From Winogradskyella endarachnes (GTDB lineage Bacteria; Bacteroidota; Bacteroidia; Flavobacteriales; Flavobacteriaceae): 64,000 nt of DNA. The position numbers and the translations under genes are program-made. The notes below the pieces were generated by a model. It made no database searches and was not told the origin of the DNA. It worked only from the letters and a program-made list of their open reading frames with translations. Numbering within the stretch: position 1 is the stretch's first letter; each line of letters starts with the position of its first letter. This document shows positions 24,353-32,895 of the stretch, piece after piece. The stretch is from contig NZ_WOWS01000001.1 of NCBI RefSeq assembly GCF_009741275.1, positions 310,001-374,000 of the forward strand, read 5' to 3'.

Positions 24353-25650
24353 TTATTTGGAGAATTAGTATAAAAAATCTTTTTCATAAACCTCTATATA
24401 CAATATTAAGTATTATATCACTTACCATCAGTATTGGTTTACTTATTTGTATAGAACAAATAGACAATTCAATAAAACAACAATTTAATAATAATTTAGG
24501 CCATGCAGATATTGTTATTGGAGCCAAAGGAAGTCCATTACAATTAGTATTAGCATCTGTGCTACATATTGATAATCCTACCGGAAACATTTCCTATGCT
24601 GAAGCAAAAAAAATAGCAAAAAATCGCTTAATAAAAACAGCAATTCCTTTATCGTATGGCGATAATTATAAAGGTTATAGAATTGTTGGTACCACAAACG
24701 CATTTTCTAAGTTTTATAAGACCAAAATAGCCAAAGGAATCGATTTTAAAAACCCAATGGAGGTCGTTTTAGGTTATAAGGTTGCCAAACAAACTGGTTT
24801 AAAAATTGGTGACAAATTTTTAAGTTCTCATGGCTTAAATAGTGATATTGAAGACACACATAATACACCATTAATTGTTGTTGGTATTTATGAAGAATCT
24901 CACCAAGTAATAGATCGATTAATTATTACACCCTTAGAAACCGTTTGGGATGTGCACAACCATTCTAATCACACAGAGCACACAGAGCATGCTGAGCATG
25001 CTGAGCATAAAGAAACAACAAAAACCAATGATCATCTACACCAAGATATCGATGAAGATCATCATACTGAAACTCACCAACATGCGCATACAAATGAAGA
25101 AAATAAAGAAATTACCTCAATGCTCATTAAGTTTAGAAACGCCATGGGACTCATAACTATTCCTAGACAAATTAATGAAAATACAACTATGCAAGCCGCT
25201 ATACCCAAATATGAAATAGAACGTTTATTTAATTTTACAGGTATTGGTGTTAAGGCTATTTCTTGGGTTGCATATATCATTTTATTCATTTCTAGTTTAA
25301 TGATATTCATTAATTTATATAAAATGGTTAAAGAACGTGCTTTTGATTTAGCAATGCTAAGAACCTTTGGAGCTAGTAATTTTCAACTCATAAAAATTGT
25401 AGCTTTAGAAGGTTTTATTACTAGTATAATAAGTATTGTTTTTGGTGTTTTATTATCGCAAATAGGACTACTTTTAGTACTTCAATTAGTAGATAGTCAA
25501 TATCAGCAAACTCTAAGATTCAATTTAGAATTTATAAACGTATTTCAAATTGCATTTTGGGTCTTTATATTGGTTATTATAGCTATATGTTTTGCTGTAA
25601 TACCTATTTTAAAAATGAATCTCTCTAAAATATTATCTAATGAAAACTAA
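24349..25650 (+). CDS. MacB/LolCE-type ABC permease with His-rich periplasmic insertion
   Basis: A 433-residue FtsX-family permease: one N-terminal helix (residues 13-33), a large periplasmic domain (NNNLGHADIVIGAKGSPLQL) and three C-terminal helices. An insertion at about residues 202-256 holds 14 His (TEHTEHAEHAEHK, EDHHTETHQHAH) and many Glu/Asp, an obvious zinc-binding stretch absent from ordinary LolC/MacB proteins. The partner ATPase is broken by a stop, while this gene is intact. In the operon context it may release zinc from, or move, zinc-loaded periplasmic or lipoprotein components; the mechanism is unknown. Confidence 0.85.
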   Translation: MIIWRISIKNLFHKPLYTILSIISLTISIGLLICIEQIDNSIKQQFNNNLGHADIVIGAKGSPLQLVLASVLHIDNPTGNISYAEAKKIAKNRLIKTAIPLSYGDNYKGYRIVGTTNAFSKFYKTKIAKGIDFKNPMEVVLGYKVAKQTGLKIGDKFLSSHGLNSDIEDTHNTPLIVVGIYEESHQVIDRLIITPLETVWDVHNHSNHTEHTEHAEHAEHKETTKTNDHLHQDIDEDHHTETHQHAHTNEENKEITSMLIKFRNAMGLITIPRQINENTTMQAAIPKYEIERLFNFTGIGVKAISWVAYIILFISSLMIFINLYKMVKERAFDLAMLRTFGASNFQLIKIVALEGFITSIISIVFGVLLSQIGLLLVLQLVDSQYQQTLRFNLEFINVFQIAFWVFILVIIAICFAVIPILKMNLSKILSNEN

Positions 25651-26074
25651 ACTCTTTTTACTTTTTATAATAGCTTGTAATCTAAGTATGGCGCAAAAAT
25701 CTATTACTTGGGATGATCTGGCTGATGTCACTTTTACAGATAAGTATTTTCCTATTTACGAGGAGTACTTTATGTATCCTAATTTTGGAGAAAATGTTAA
25801 ATCTTTAGATGGCCAACTAGTAGAATTACAAGGTTATTTTTTAAATATTTCTCCAGAAGACAACCTGTATATCTTATCAAAATCTACCATGGCAATGTGT
25901 TTTTTCTGTGGTATGGGTGGACCAGAAACAGTGGTAGAATTACGATTAGATGACAACCCTAAATTAAAAACAGATACAGTTGTAAAAATTACAGCAACCC
26001 TTCAACTAAATAGCGAAGATGTTGATCATCTCATTTATATTTTAAAAGATTGTAAATTAGAAAAAGTGAATTAA
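25640..26074 (+). CDS. Secreted CxxC protein, possibly OB-fold/DUF3299-like
   Basis: A 144-residue protein with a signal peptide (residues 1-18, ending SMAQ). The mature part has DGQLVELQGYFLNI, STMAMCFFCGMGGPETVVEL (a CxxC that could bind metal or form a disulphide) and ends in a beta-rich segment. The strand pattern around the CxxC recalls small DUF3299-like/OB-fold lipoproteins linked to zinc uptake, but I am not certain. It overlaps the permease gene by 11 bp, so it is translated with the transporter and probably works in the periplasm with it. Confidence 0.72.
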   Translation: MKTKLFLLFIIACNLSMAQKSITWDDLADVTFTDKYFPIYEEYFMYPNFGENVKSLDGQLVELQGYFLNISPEDNLYILSKSTMAMCFFCGMGGPETVVELRLDDNPKLKTDTVVKITATLQLNSEDVDHLIYILKDCKLEKVN

Positions 26075-26086
26075 AAAAATAACAAC

Positions 26087-27499
26087 ATGAAAAGAAGAGA
26101 TTTTTTTAAAAACGGTGCATTAACAGCCATGGGATTATCTGTTTTAAACCCATTAGAAACACATAGCACACCCATTTTAGATTCAGAATTTAAAAATAAA
26201 AAAGCCAAAAATATAATAATTATTGTTAGTGATGGTATGAGTATTGGCACATTAAACATGGCAGATTTATACCTATCTAGAAAAACAGGAAAAGGGTCTA
26301 ATTGGCTACAATTGTATAAAGAGAATAAAGTCTCTAGAGCCTTAATGGATATGGCTTCTGCAAGTTCTATTGTAACAGATTCTGCAGCGGCAAGTTCTTC
26401 TTGGGGAGGCGGAAAACGTATTAGTAATGGTGCTATTAATGTAAGCAGCAATGGAGAGCAACATTTACCCATATGGCAAAAATTTAAACAGGCTGGTAAA
26501 AAAGCAGGCTGTGTTACAACTGTACCTATTACTCATGCAACGCCTGCAGGTTTTTGTGTAAATTCTAAAAAAAGAAATGCACAAGAAAAAATTGCAGAAA
26601 AATACTTAGCACAACAATTTGATGTTATGATGGGAGGAGGGCATAAGTACTTTTCTGCAGAAACCAGAAGCGATAAAAAAGACATGTATAAAGCTTTTAA
26701 AAAGGCAGGATATACTGTTGCAAAATCTAGAAAAAAAATGCTGGCGGCAAGTACAACAAAACCTTTATTAGGTGTGTTTGCTAATAACGGTTTACCGTAT
26801 TCTAAAGACAGAGAACAAAATAAAGAACTATTAAAAAGTGTTCCAACACTTGCAGAAATGACAAAAAAAGCCATTGATAATATGAAAAATCACCCCAATG
26901 GCTTTGTATTACAAGTTGAAGCTGGTAAAGTAGATTGGGCTGCACATGGTAATGATATAGCTGGACTAATATATGATCAAGCCGCACATGATGAAGCTAT
27001 AAAAGTAGCTATGGATTTTGCAGAAAAAGACCAAAACACTTTAGTAATTATCACCACTGATCACGGAAATGCAAACCCTGGAGTTATATACGGACACCAG
27101 GCTAATGATAATTTTGATAGCATACAAAACTATAAACATACCAATGATTGGGTTTTAAATGGTTTAGGAAAAGAATCTTCAATTTCACAAATAAAAGAGC
27201 GCATATCATATGCCAATAATTTTAGTGTTACCGATGATGAAGCCAAACTTTTATTAAGCTATTATTCTAATTTAATAACCGAAGATGGACTTTATAATCC
27301 TAAACATTTACCATTTAAACCTTTAGCAGAAATACAGAAACAATACAATTCGGTTGGTTGGATTAGTATGCAACATTCTGCAGATTATGTAGAATTAGCC
27401 ATGTATGGTCCAGGAAGCCAATTATTAAAACCGTTTATAAAAAATACCGATTTACATTATTTAATGTTGCAAGCTGCTGAAGTAGAAAATAAATTTTAA
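26087..27499 (+). CDS. phoA: Alkaline phosphatase (PhoA family), Tat-exported
   Basis: A 470-residue phosphomonoesterase. The N-terminus MKRRDFFKNGALTAMG is a twin-arginine signal. Active-site elements in order: Asp49 (VSDGMS), nucleophile Ser99 (TDSAAAS), His150/Thr152 (THATPAGF, equivalent to E. coli Asp153/Thr155), Glu278-Asp283-His287 (VEAGKVDWAAHGND), Asp325-His326 (TTDHGN) and a late His in MQHSAD. These bind two zinc ions plus a third metal. His at the 153 position is usual for non-enteric and animal enzymes. Tat export implies cytoplasmic folding and metal loading, which fits a COG0523 chaperone in the same operon. Last gene before the terminator. Confidence 0.93.
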   Translation: MKRRDFFKNGALTAMGLSVLNPLETHSTPILDSEFKNKKAKNIIIIVSDGMSIGTLNMADLYLSRKTGKGSNWLQLYKENKVSRALMDMASASSIVTDSAAASSSWGGGKRISNGAINVSSNGEQHLPIWQKFKQAGKKAGCVTTVPITHATPAGFCVNSKKRNAQEKIAEKYLAQQFDVMMGGGHKYFSAETRSDKKDMYKAFKKAGYTVAKSRKKMLAASTTKPLLGVFANNGLPYSKDREQNKELLKSVPTLAEMTKKAIDNMKNHPNGFVLQVEAGKVDWAAHGNDIAGLIYDQAAHDEAIKVAMDFAEKDQNTLVIITTDHGNANPGVIYGHQANDNFDSIQNYKHTNDWVLNGLGKESSISQIKERISYANNFSVTDDEAKLLLSYYSNLITEDGLYNPKHLPFKPLAEIQKQYNSVGWISMQHSADYVELAMYGPGSQLLKPFIKNTDLHYLMLQAAEVENKF

Positions 27500-27601
27500 T
27501 AGCTATTGGAAGTTAAACTCATTAACATTAGCTAAAAGGTCAATTAAAAGGAAGAACCATTTTGAAACTGTAATAAGGTTTTAGAGCATTTATATATAAA
27601 G

Positions 27602-27630
27602 CGCATTAATGTTTATTAGTGCGTTTTTTT
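27602..27630 (+). terminator. Terminator of the zinc-type operon
   Basis: CGCATTAAT (27602-27610) pairs with ATTAGTGCG (27615-27623), with one G-U pair and a 4-nt loop, followed by seven T. It lies 100 bp after the phosphatase stop. Confidence 0.82.
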
Positions 27631-27876
27631 GTATCAATTTATATATTATTAATCTCACAGTATTTGTTTATTTAATCATGAACGTTATACTTTATAGATA
27701 TTAGGACACTGCGTGTCACTAAAACTATAATTATGTCAAATATCGCTAAAAAGCGCTATTACGTAAATTGCTACAGATTGTCCTATAATTTATATTATGT
27801 AAAATAGTATTTATTATTACTCACCTCACTTATAAATTTACTATTACAATTGGTTTTGTAAAACACAGTAAATCTT
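27631..27876. other. AT-rich intergenic stretch with small inverted repeats
   Basis: No open frame of note. GACAC-TGC-GTGTC (27705-27717) is extended by TTAG/CTAA with one bulged base. AGCGC-type inverted motifs follow near 27745-27760. This may be a worn palindromic intergenic element; nothing else is evident between the terminator and the DUF6090 pseudogene. Confidence 0.4.
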
Positions 27877-28564
27877 CTACTCGGTTTTAATCAGTGTATT
27901 TAATTCTTCTAAGTGTGTATTTAAAAGAGTTTCAACTTCAGCTAAAATGTCATCATAACCATTTACATATAAAAAACGCATATGCAATACACGGTTTCTA
28001 TAATCATCAGAACCAAAATATTTATATTCTTCAACCGTAAAATTACGTTTGTCACCAACTAATTTTTCATCCAACTAAAATTATCTTTAATATAATTGAT
28101 ATTCTTTATCAATTCATCTTTCATAATGTCTTCCATTGGTCGTAACGTGCGATCCATTACATTATAATCTTGCTGAATTTCTAGAAGCTTGTTAGATAAG
28201 TCCGAATTATTAGAAGCTACATGATCTAAAGATGATGATAATATTGGGTTAACTGGTAAAAACTGAATACTCATAGTGAATAAAAACGGCGCAGACTCTA
28301 TAGATTATACTGCTTTAATTGTTCTTTTATGTCTTGCCGAGGTTCCGCAACAATAGTGATATCCTTTGTTATTTTCTTTTCAATTTGTTTGGCAATTTTA
28401 ACCAATTCTCTTTCGGCTTTTTTGTCTTCATTATAATTGTTAATGGTTACGGCAACTAAAATGCCAATTACCACCAATATAATTTCGCCAATAGCATATA
28501 GAAGATATTTTTTTAGACGCTTCCCTTCTATCGTTTTAAATCTAAATTTGTTGAATAATTTCAT
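27877..28564 (-). pseudogene. DUF6090-family membrane protein with two frameshifts
   Basis: Three consecutive minus-strand frames form one protein. 28564-28298 gives the N-terminus with a hydrophobic helix (LYAIGEIILVVIGILVAVTI) typical of DUF6090. 28274-28059 gives the middle (MSIQFLPVNPILSSSL). 28074-27877 gives the C-terminus (YFGSDDYRNRVLHMRFLYVN). Each lies in a different frame. The second junction needs a single base restored near 28072 (SWM against DEKLVGD). The order and near continuity show a recently decayed gene. Function of the family is unknown. Confidence 0.75.
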
Positions 28565-28622
28565 AAATTCATTTAATCGTAAATTACAAAAAAAGTGAGT
28601 ATACCGTAATGAATTTTATAAT

Positions 28623-29498
28623 TTAAGATATATAATCGTCTTCAATATAATGATTTGCATACTCTTTGGTAAAATGGGCACCATATAATAAAATTAAGCT
28701 CGAGTAAGATACCCAAAGCATTATTAGAATAATAGATCCAGCAGCACCATACGTAGAACCTGGTTCCATGGTATTAAAATATAAAGCTAAAAGGTATTTG
28801 CCAATTAAGAACATAATAGTGGTTAATGCAGCACCAACACGCACGGAAGCCCATTTAATTTTTGCCGATGGTAAATACTTAAACATGGCAGCAAAAAGTA
28901 CGTATATAAAACTTAACGAGACTAAAAAGTCAATTACATATAAAAAATCGAACCAATTTTCTGGTAAAAAACGGTTTAATTGTTTACTGAAAGCACTTAA
29001 TAAAGAGGTTAAAACAAAACTGGTTAACAACAAAAAGCCCAGAATTAATATAAACCCAAAACTCTTTAATCGGCTCATTACAGTAGATATAATATTGTTT
29101 TTATAAGCTGGTACTTGTTCCCAAATATCATCTAGTGCCGATTGTATTTGAAAAAACACTCCTGTAGAACCATATAATAACGTTGCAATACCCATTATAG
29201 TTGCAAAAACAGAAGTTTTCTCTGCGCTTTTATTTTTAATTATAGTTCTAATAGCGTCTGCAGCATCTGCTCCAATAGCTTTTGTTATCTCATCTAATAA
29301 TTCACCTTGTACAATATCTTCGCCCAAAAAATTACCTACTACTTTAAGTATAATAATCACCAAAGCTGGTAATGATAGTACAGCGTAATAGGCTACAATA
29401 GCACTGCGCTCAAAGGGTTGGCCATTAAACCAAGATTTAAATGATGTTACTAGCAATTTTGGGAAATCTTTTATTTTAAAGCTTTGCGATGTGGTCAT
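28623..29498 (-). CDS. YihY/virulence factor BrkB family membrane protein
   Basis: A 291-residue inner-membrane protein with six hydrophobic segments and the family marks FERSAIVAYYAVLSLPALVI, YGSTGVFFQIQSALDDIW and YGAAGSIILIMLWVSYSSLI. Despite the old name ribonuclease BN, the family is now regarded as membrane proteins of unknown transport or envelope role. Monocistronic on the minus strand. Confidence 0.9.
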   Translation of the reverse strand: MTTSQSFKIKDFPKLLVTSFKSWFNGQPFERSAIVAYYAVLSLPALVIIILKVVGNFLGEDIVQGELLDEITKAIGADAADAIRTIIKNKSAEKTSVFATIMGIATLLYGSTGVFFQIQSALDDIWEQVPAYKNNIISTVMSRLKSFGFILILGFLLLTSFVLTSLLSAFSKQLNRFLPENWFDFLYVIDFLVSLSFIYVLFAAMFKYLPSAKIKWASVRVGAALTTIMFLIGKYLLALYFNTMEPGSTYGAAGSIILIMLWVSYSSLILLYGAHFTKEYANHYIEDDYIS

Positions 29499-29601
29499 AA
29501 TCTAAATTTCTATGGTTAAAATTAGATAACCTAGCACTCAGCCTTTAACTGATATGCTACAATTACTATTCTAAATACAATCGAAGTCTTGTATATAGAC
29601 C

Positions 29602-29630
29602 AAAAAAAAGCCCATCAAAAACTGATGAGC
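29602..29630 (-). terminator. Orphan leftward terminator
   Basis: On the minus strand GCTCATCA - GTTTT - TGATGGGC (8-bp stem, one G-U pair) runs into eight T. It lies 103 bp upstream of the yihY-like start, and no minus-strand gene precedes it until lpxD at 30385. Confidence 0.7.
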
Positions 29631-29911
29631 CTCCATAATACTAGGTTAAGTAATATATATATTTTAAATACTGATGATGTTTACTGAATATTTAATAACT
29701 ACAGATTAATATTCAACAATAATGCCAAAATAAAATCACCTGTTAATTAACGGATAATATGTTCATTATATAGGTATAATCGGTAAATATGGTCGTTTCA
29801 TCATACAAATTAGAGCTACCAACTAATAGATGATACCTTTGTCTTAGATTTCCCTCAATCTACTACTCCAATTGAGTTTTATATTTAGTTGGTGATTAAA
29901 ATGAAAATATT
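29631..29911. other. Intergenic region with a plus-strand -7 element
   Basis: TACCTTTG at 29834-29841 fits TAnnTTTG and probably drives the small gene at 29912. The presumed 5' leader contains the inverted repeat CTCAAT...ATTGAG (29852-29877). No coding frame is seen on either strand in this stretch, which continues a gene-free gap from 29499. Confidence 0.4.
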
Positions 29912-30175
29912 ATGGAAACAAAATTCTCTTTGTTTAACCAGATTAACAGCTTGTGCTACTGGTTATTAATTTCTAGTGATTACAGAACTTCGGTAAAATT
30001 AGATGCAGAAAACGATACGTATAGTGTTTGTATTAAGCATGCTGGTGTAGAACTTTACGCTAATACTATTAAAGGCTTTAGTAAAAGAAATGCTAGTTTC
30101 TTAGAGCACGAATTAGATGGTATGGTAGCTGGTTTGTTGCATTTAAAACAAAATGTTGAGCAGAAATCAGCTTAA
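29912..30175 (+). CDS. Small hypothetical protein
   Basis: An 87-residue soluble protein starting METKFSLFNQINSLCYWLL. It contains YSVCIKHAGVELYANTIKGF and ends in a helical segment with HELDGMVAGLLHL. I recognise no family. It has a -7 element about 70 bp upstream, and codon use resembles the neighbours, so it is probably real. Confidence 0.6.
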   Translation: METKFSLFNQINSLCYWLLISSDYRTSVKLDAENDTYSVCIKHAGVELYANTIKGFSKRNASFLEHELDGMVAGLLHLKQNVEQKSA

Positions 30176-30252
30176 TTCTTCGCCTTAAATAACAATTTAT
30201 ATAGTAACATTAATTTGAGTGTTTCAACTTTTTTGTTGAAATGAAGAATTAG

Positions 30253-30360
30253 ACGTCAGTTCGAGTGAATTTGAAATAGCAAATTTGTATCGAGAACCTT
30301 TATTCACTAGATGCTTCTCAATACAAAATTTTAAAAAACGAATTTCACTCGAAGTGACGA
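30253..30360. repeat. Nested inverted repeat (flavobacterial palindromic intergenic element)
   Basis: Outer arms 30253-30273 and 30340-30360 (CGTCAGTTCGAGTGAA against TTCACTCGAAGTGACG) match over 21 bp with a few mismatches. Inner arms TTTGTATCGAGAA and TTCTCAATACAAA also pair. The whole could fold into a long cruciform and occupies most of the gap between 30175 and lpxD. Confidence 0.75.
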
Positions 30361-30384
30361 TTAAATTGTATTTATGTTTGAAGT

Positions 30385-31374
30385 TTAGCGCGCTAATTTT
30401 CTAAGCGCCACCCATTGTTTCAACATTTCCCTAGAATCTACAGCAGGATAACCCAAAACTGTTTTTCCGGCTTCAACATCATTCATAACGCCAGAACCTG
30501 CACCAACGGTTGCACCAGAATGAATAGTGGTATGGTCTTTTATAGAAGCGCTTCCTCCTATAACTACACCATCACCTAAGGTTACAGAACCTGCCAGACC
30601 AGAGTTTCCTGCCATAATACAAGAACGACCAAGGACACAGTTGTGCGCAATTTGAACCAAATTATCAATTTTACAACCATCGCCTAAAATAGTAGAACTA
30701 AACTTACCACGATCCACACAAGAATTGGCACCTATTTCTACACCATTACCAATGACTACGTTTCCTATATGCGGAATTTTCACAAGTCCTCTTCCATCTT
30801 CACTTGGACGATAACCAAAACCATCGGCACCAATACTTACATTATTATGAAAAATACAATGACTACCAATAACAGAACGCTCTCTAATTATAGTCCCAGA
30901 CCAAATCGTAGTATGCGCTCCAATGGTAGTATCATCTAAAATGGTCACGTTAGGGTAAATGGTAACATTATCGCCTATAACCACGTTTTTTCCAATGTAA
31001 GCACCAGCACCTACTCTACTTCCATTACCAATTTTAGCAGTAGCATCAATGTTAGCTGCAGGATGAATATCAGTTTCAAAATGAGGCGCTTCTGGTGTAA
31101 AAGATTCTAGTAATTGTGCCATAGTTAAGTCGGCATTTTTTACTTTAATTAAGACTCTATTTTCACCTGGTTCTATATCTAAATTATCATTTACAATAGC
31201 TAAACTCGCTTTAGATTCTGGCCAAAGTTTTGCGAATTTTCGGTTACCTATAAAGGTGGCTTGATTTTCGGTAGCATTTTGAATTTGTTCTAATCCTGTG
31301 ATTTTATGAGTTGTAGAACCTACAACTTCGCCGTTTACAAAGGCATTAATCTCCTCAATTGTGAATGATTTCAT
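30385..31374 (-). CDS. lpxD: UDP-3-O-(3-hydroxyacyl)glucosamine N-acyltransferase
   Basis: A 329-residue acyltransferase of lipid A synthesis. The N-terminal uridine-binding domain (MKSFTIEEINAFVNGEVVG) is followed by a left-handed beta-helix of hexapeptide repeats (about residues 105-290: ATAKIGNGSRVGAGAYIGKN). The catalytic His is in VQIAHNCVLG. The short C-terminal helix (EMLKQWVALRKLAR) is usual. It transfers a 3-hydroxyacyl chain from acyl-ACP to the glucosamine amine on the cytoplasmic membrane face. It stands alone rather than beside lpxC/lpxA, and flavobacteria often have a second lpxD. Confidence 0.93.
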   Translation of the reverse strand: MKSFTIEEINAFVNGEVVGSTTHKITGLEQIQNATENQATFIGNRKFAKLWPESKASLAIVNDNLDIEPGENRVLIKVKNADLTMAQLLESFTPEAPHFETDIHPAANIDATAKIGNGSRVGAGAYIGKNVVIGDNVTIYPNVTILDDTTIGAHTTIWSGTIIRERSVIGSHCIFHNNVSIGADGFGYRPSEDGRGLVKIPHIGNVVIGNGVEIGANSCVDRGKFSSTILGDGCKIDNLVQIAHNCVLGRSCIMAGNSGLAGSVTLGDGVVIGGSASIKDHTTIHSGATVGAGSGVMNDVEAGKTVLGYPAVDSREMLKQWVALRKLAR

Positions 31375-31521
31375 TGCTGTTATATCGTTGTATATAGTTT
31401 ATTTAGACAGACAAGATAGTACTTAAAAATTGAAATGCAATTTTCTGCTGCTCTAAGCTATGATTTTTGTACTTGAATTGTGAGGAAGTAATTTTCGTTA
31501 AATGGATTATTTAATTGGATT

Positions 31522-31645
31522 TGTTATTCCGAATGAGGAACGAAGAGGAATCTCATCCTATAAGCTTATAAATGAATTGTATAGTAAATTTAGAATTATG
31601 TAATGTGATTTCTCGTCGTTCGTTCCTCACGCCGTCGAAATGACA
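31522..31645. repeat. Palindromic intergenic element (second family)
   Basis: TGTTATTCCGAATGAGGAAC (from 31522) and the region 31606-31645 (GATTTCTCGTCG, CGTTCCTCACG, GTCGAAATGACA) are imperfect inverted copies. The right arm resembles the sequence inside hisA at 56071-56106. Confidence 0.7.
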
Positions 31646-31669
31646 AGAAGGCCCTAAAACTTACGGAAA

Positions 31670-32788
31670 CTACATAGTAATCTCTCTAAACACAATACCT
31701 AAAGCCTTTTGCGTATCAATAACTTTTTGCATTTCACCAGGAATAATCAATGCAATAGATTGCCCGGTTTTACCAGCTCTTGCGGTTCTACCACTTCTGT
31801 GTGTGTAATAATCTATATGCTCTGGTAACTGATGATGCAACACAAACCCAAGATTATTAACATCGATACCTCTTGCCGAAACATCAGTAGAAATAAGGAC
31901 TTGCAAACTTTCATTTTTAAAAGCACGCATTACTTTATCACGTTCTTTTTGTTGCATATCACCTTCTAATGCGCCAACGGCAAAACCTTCATGTTGTAAT
32001 TGTTCTGACAGCGCTTTTGCACCAGCTTTAGTTCTGCAGAAAATAATTCCTCGTTCATCTGGACGCTTATCTAAAATGCGAATAATCATATTCACTTTAT
32101 CCTTAATCGTCGTTTGTATATAATGATGTGAAATATTCTCGTTTACCAATGCATTTTTGTTCACTTCTACTCTAACTGCGTTTGGTGACATGTAGTTTTT
32201 TATGATATTTTTAATTTCTACAGGCATAGTTGCTGAGAACAACCAAGTATTTCTTCGAGAGGTATTAAACTTTAAGATTTTATTTAAATCCTCTTTAAAA
32301 CCCATGCTTAGCATTTCATCAGCTTCATCTAAAACCAAAATTTTAATTTTAGAAATATCTACAGCACCTCGTTCTATTAAATCGAGTAAACGACCAGGTG
32401 TTGCTACAATAATATGAGTAGTTCTCTTCAGTTTATTAATCTGTTTATCTATTTTTTCGCCACCATAAACACCTTCAGCAAATATTTTATGTTCTATATA
32501 CTTTGTAAACCTAAATAATTGTTTCTGAATTTGCTGTACCAACTCTCTTGTTGGTGCAATAATTAAAGCCTGCACACTAGAATTATAAGTATCAATAGCA
32601 TGTAAAACAGGTAAACCAAAAGCTGCTGTTTTACCAGTACCTGTTTGTGCTAAACCAATTAAATCTGTTTTAGATTCTAGTAAAACAGGAATTACAGTTT
32701 CTTGTATTTCAGTAGGCTTAACAATGTTTAGCTCTTTTAGACCTTTAATATATGATTTATGAATTCCTAATTCTGAAAATGTAGCCAT
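31670..32788 (-). CDS. DEAD-box RNA helicase (RhlE-like)
   Basis: A 372-residue ATP-dependent RNA helicase with Q motif (GLKELNIVKPTEIQE), motif I AQTGTGKTAA, PTRELVQQ, ATPGRL, DEAD, SAT, STDVSARGID and HRSGRTARAG. There is almost no C-terminal extension, so it is a minimal core like RhlE. Such proteins remodel RNA in ribosome assembly or cold response. It has its own promoter (32807-32836). Confidence 0.92.
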   Translation of the reverse strand: MATFSELGIHKSYIKGLKELNIVKPTEIQETVIPVLLESKTDLIGLAQTGTGKTAAFGLPVLHAIDTYNSSVQALIIAPTRELVQQIQKQLFRFTKYIEHKIFAEGVYGGEKIDKQINKLKRTTHIIVATPGRLLDLIERGAVDISKIKILVLDEADEMLSMGFKEDLNKILKFNTSRRNTWLFSATMPVEIKNIIKNYMSPNAVRVEVNKNALVNENISHHYIQTTIKDKVNMIIRILDKRPDERGIIFCRTKAGAKALSEQLQHEGFAVGALEGDMQQKERDKVMRAFKNESLQVLISTDVSARGIDVNNLGFVLHHQLPEHIDYYTHRSGRTARAGKTGQSIALIIPGEMQKVIDTQKALGIVFREITM

Positions 32789-32806
32789 AGTTTATTTATT
32801 GTGGTG

Positions 32807-32836
32807 CAAAGGTAATTTGTCCTTTGTATAAACAAT
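32807..32836 (-). promoter_or_regulatory. Promoter of the DEAD-box helicase gene
   Basis: Minus strand: ATTG (32836-32833), 18 bp, then TACCTTTG (32814-32807), a full match to TAnnTTTG. The start codon is 18 bp further, so the leader is very short. Confidence 0.55.
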
Positions 32837-32895
32837 AGAATTATTGGTAAAATATAAATGATTTTTAAGGTAGTAAAAAAGAACACCAAAATTGG

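Noticed and set aside
26071..26472. Minus-strand frame opposite the alkaline phosphatase start
   Set aside because: The opposite strand has an unmistakable Tat signal and catalytic motifs; the minus-strand peptide shows only low-complexity hydrophobic sequence.
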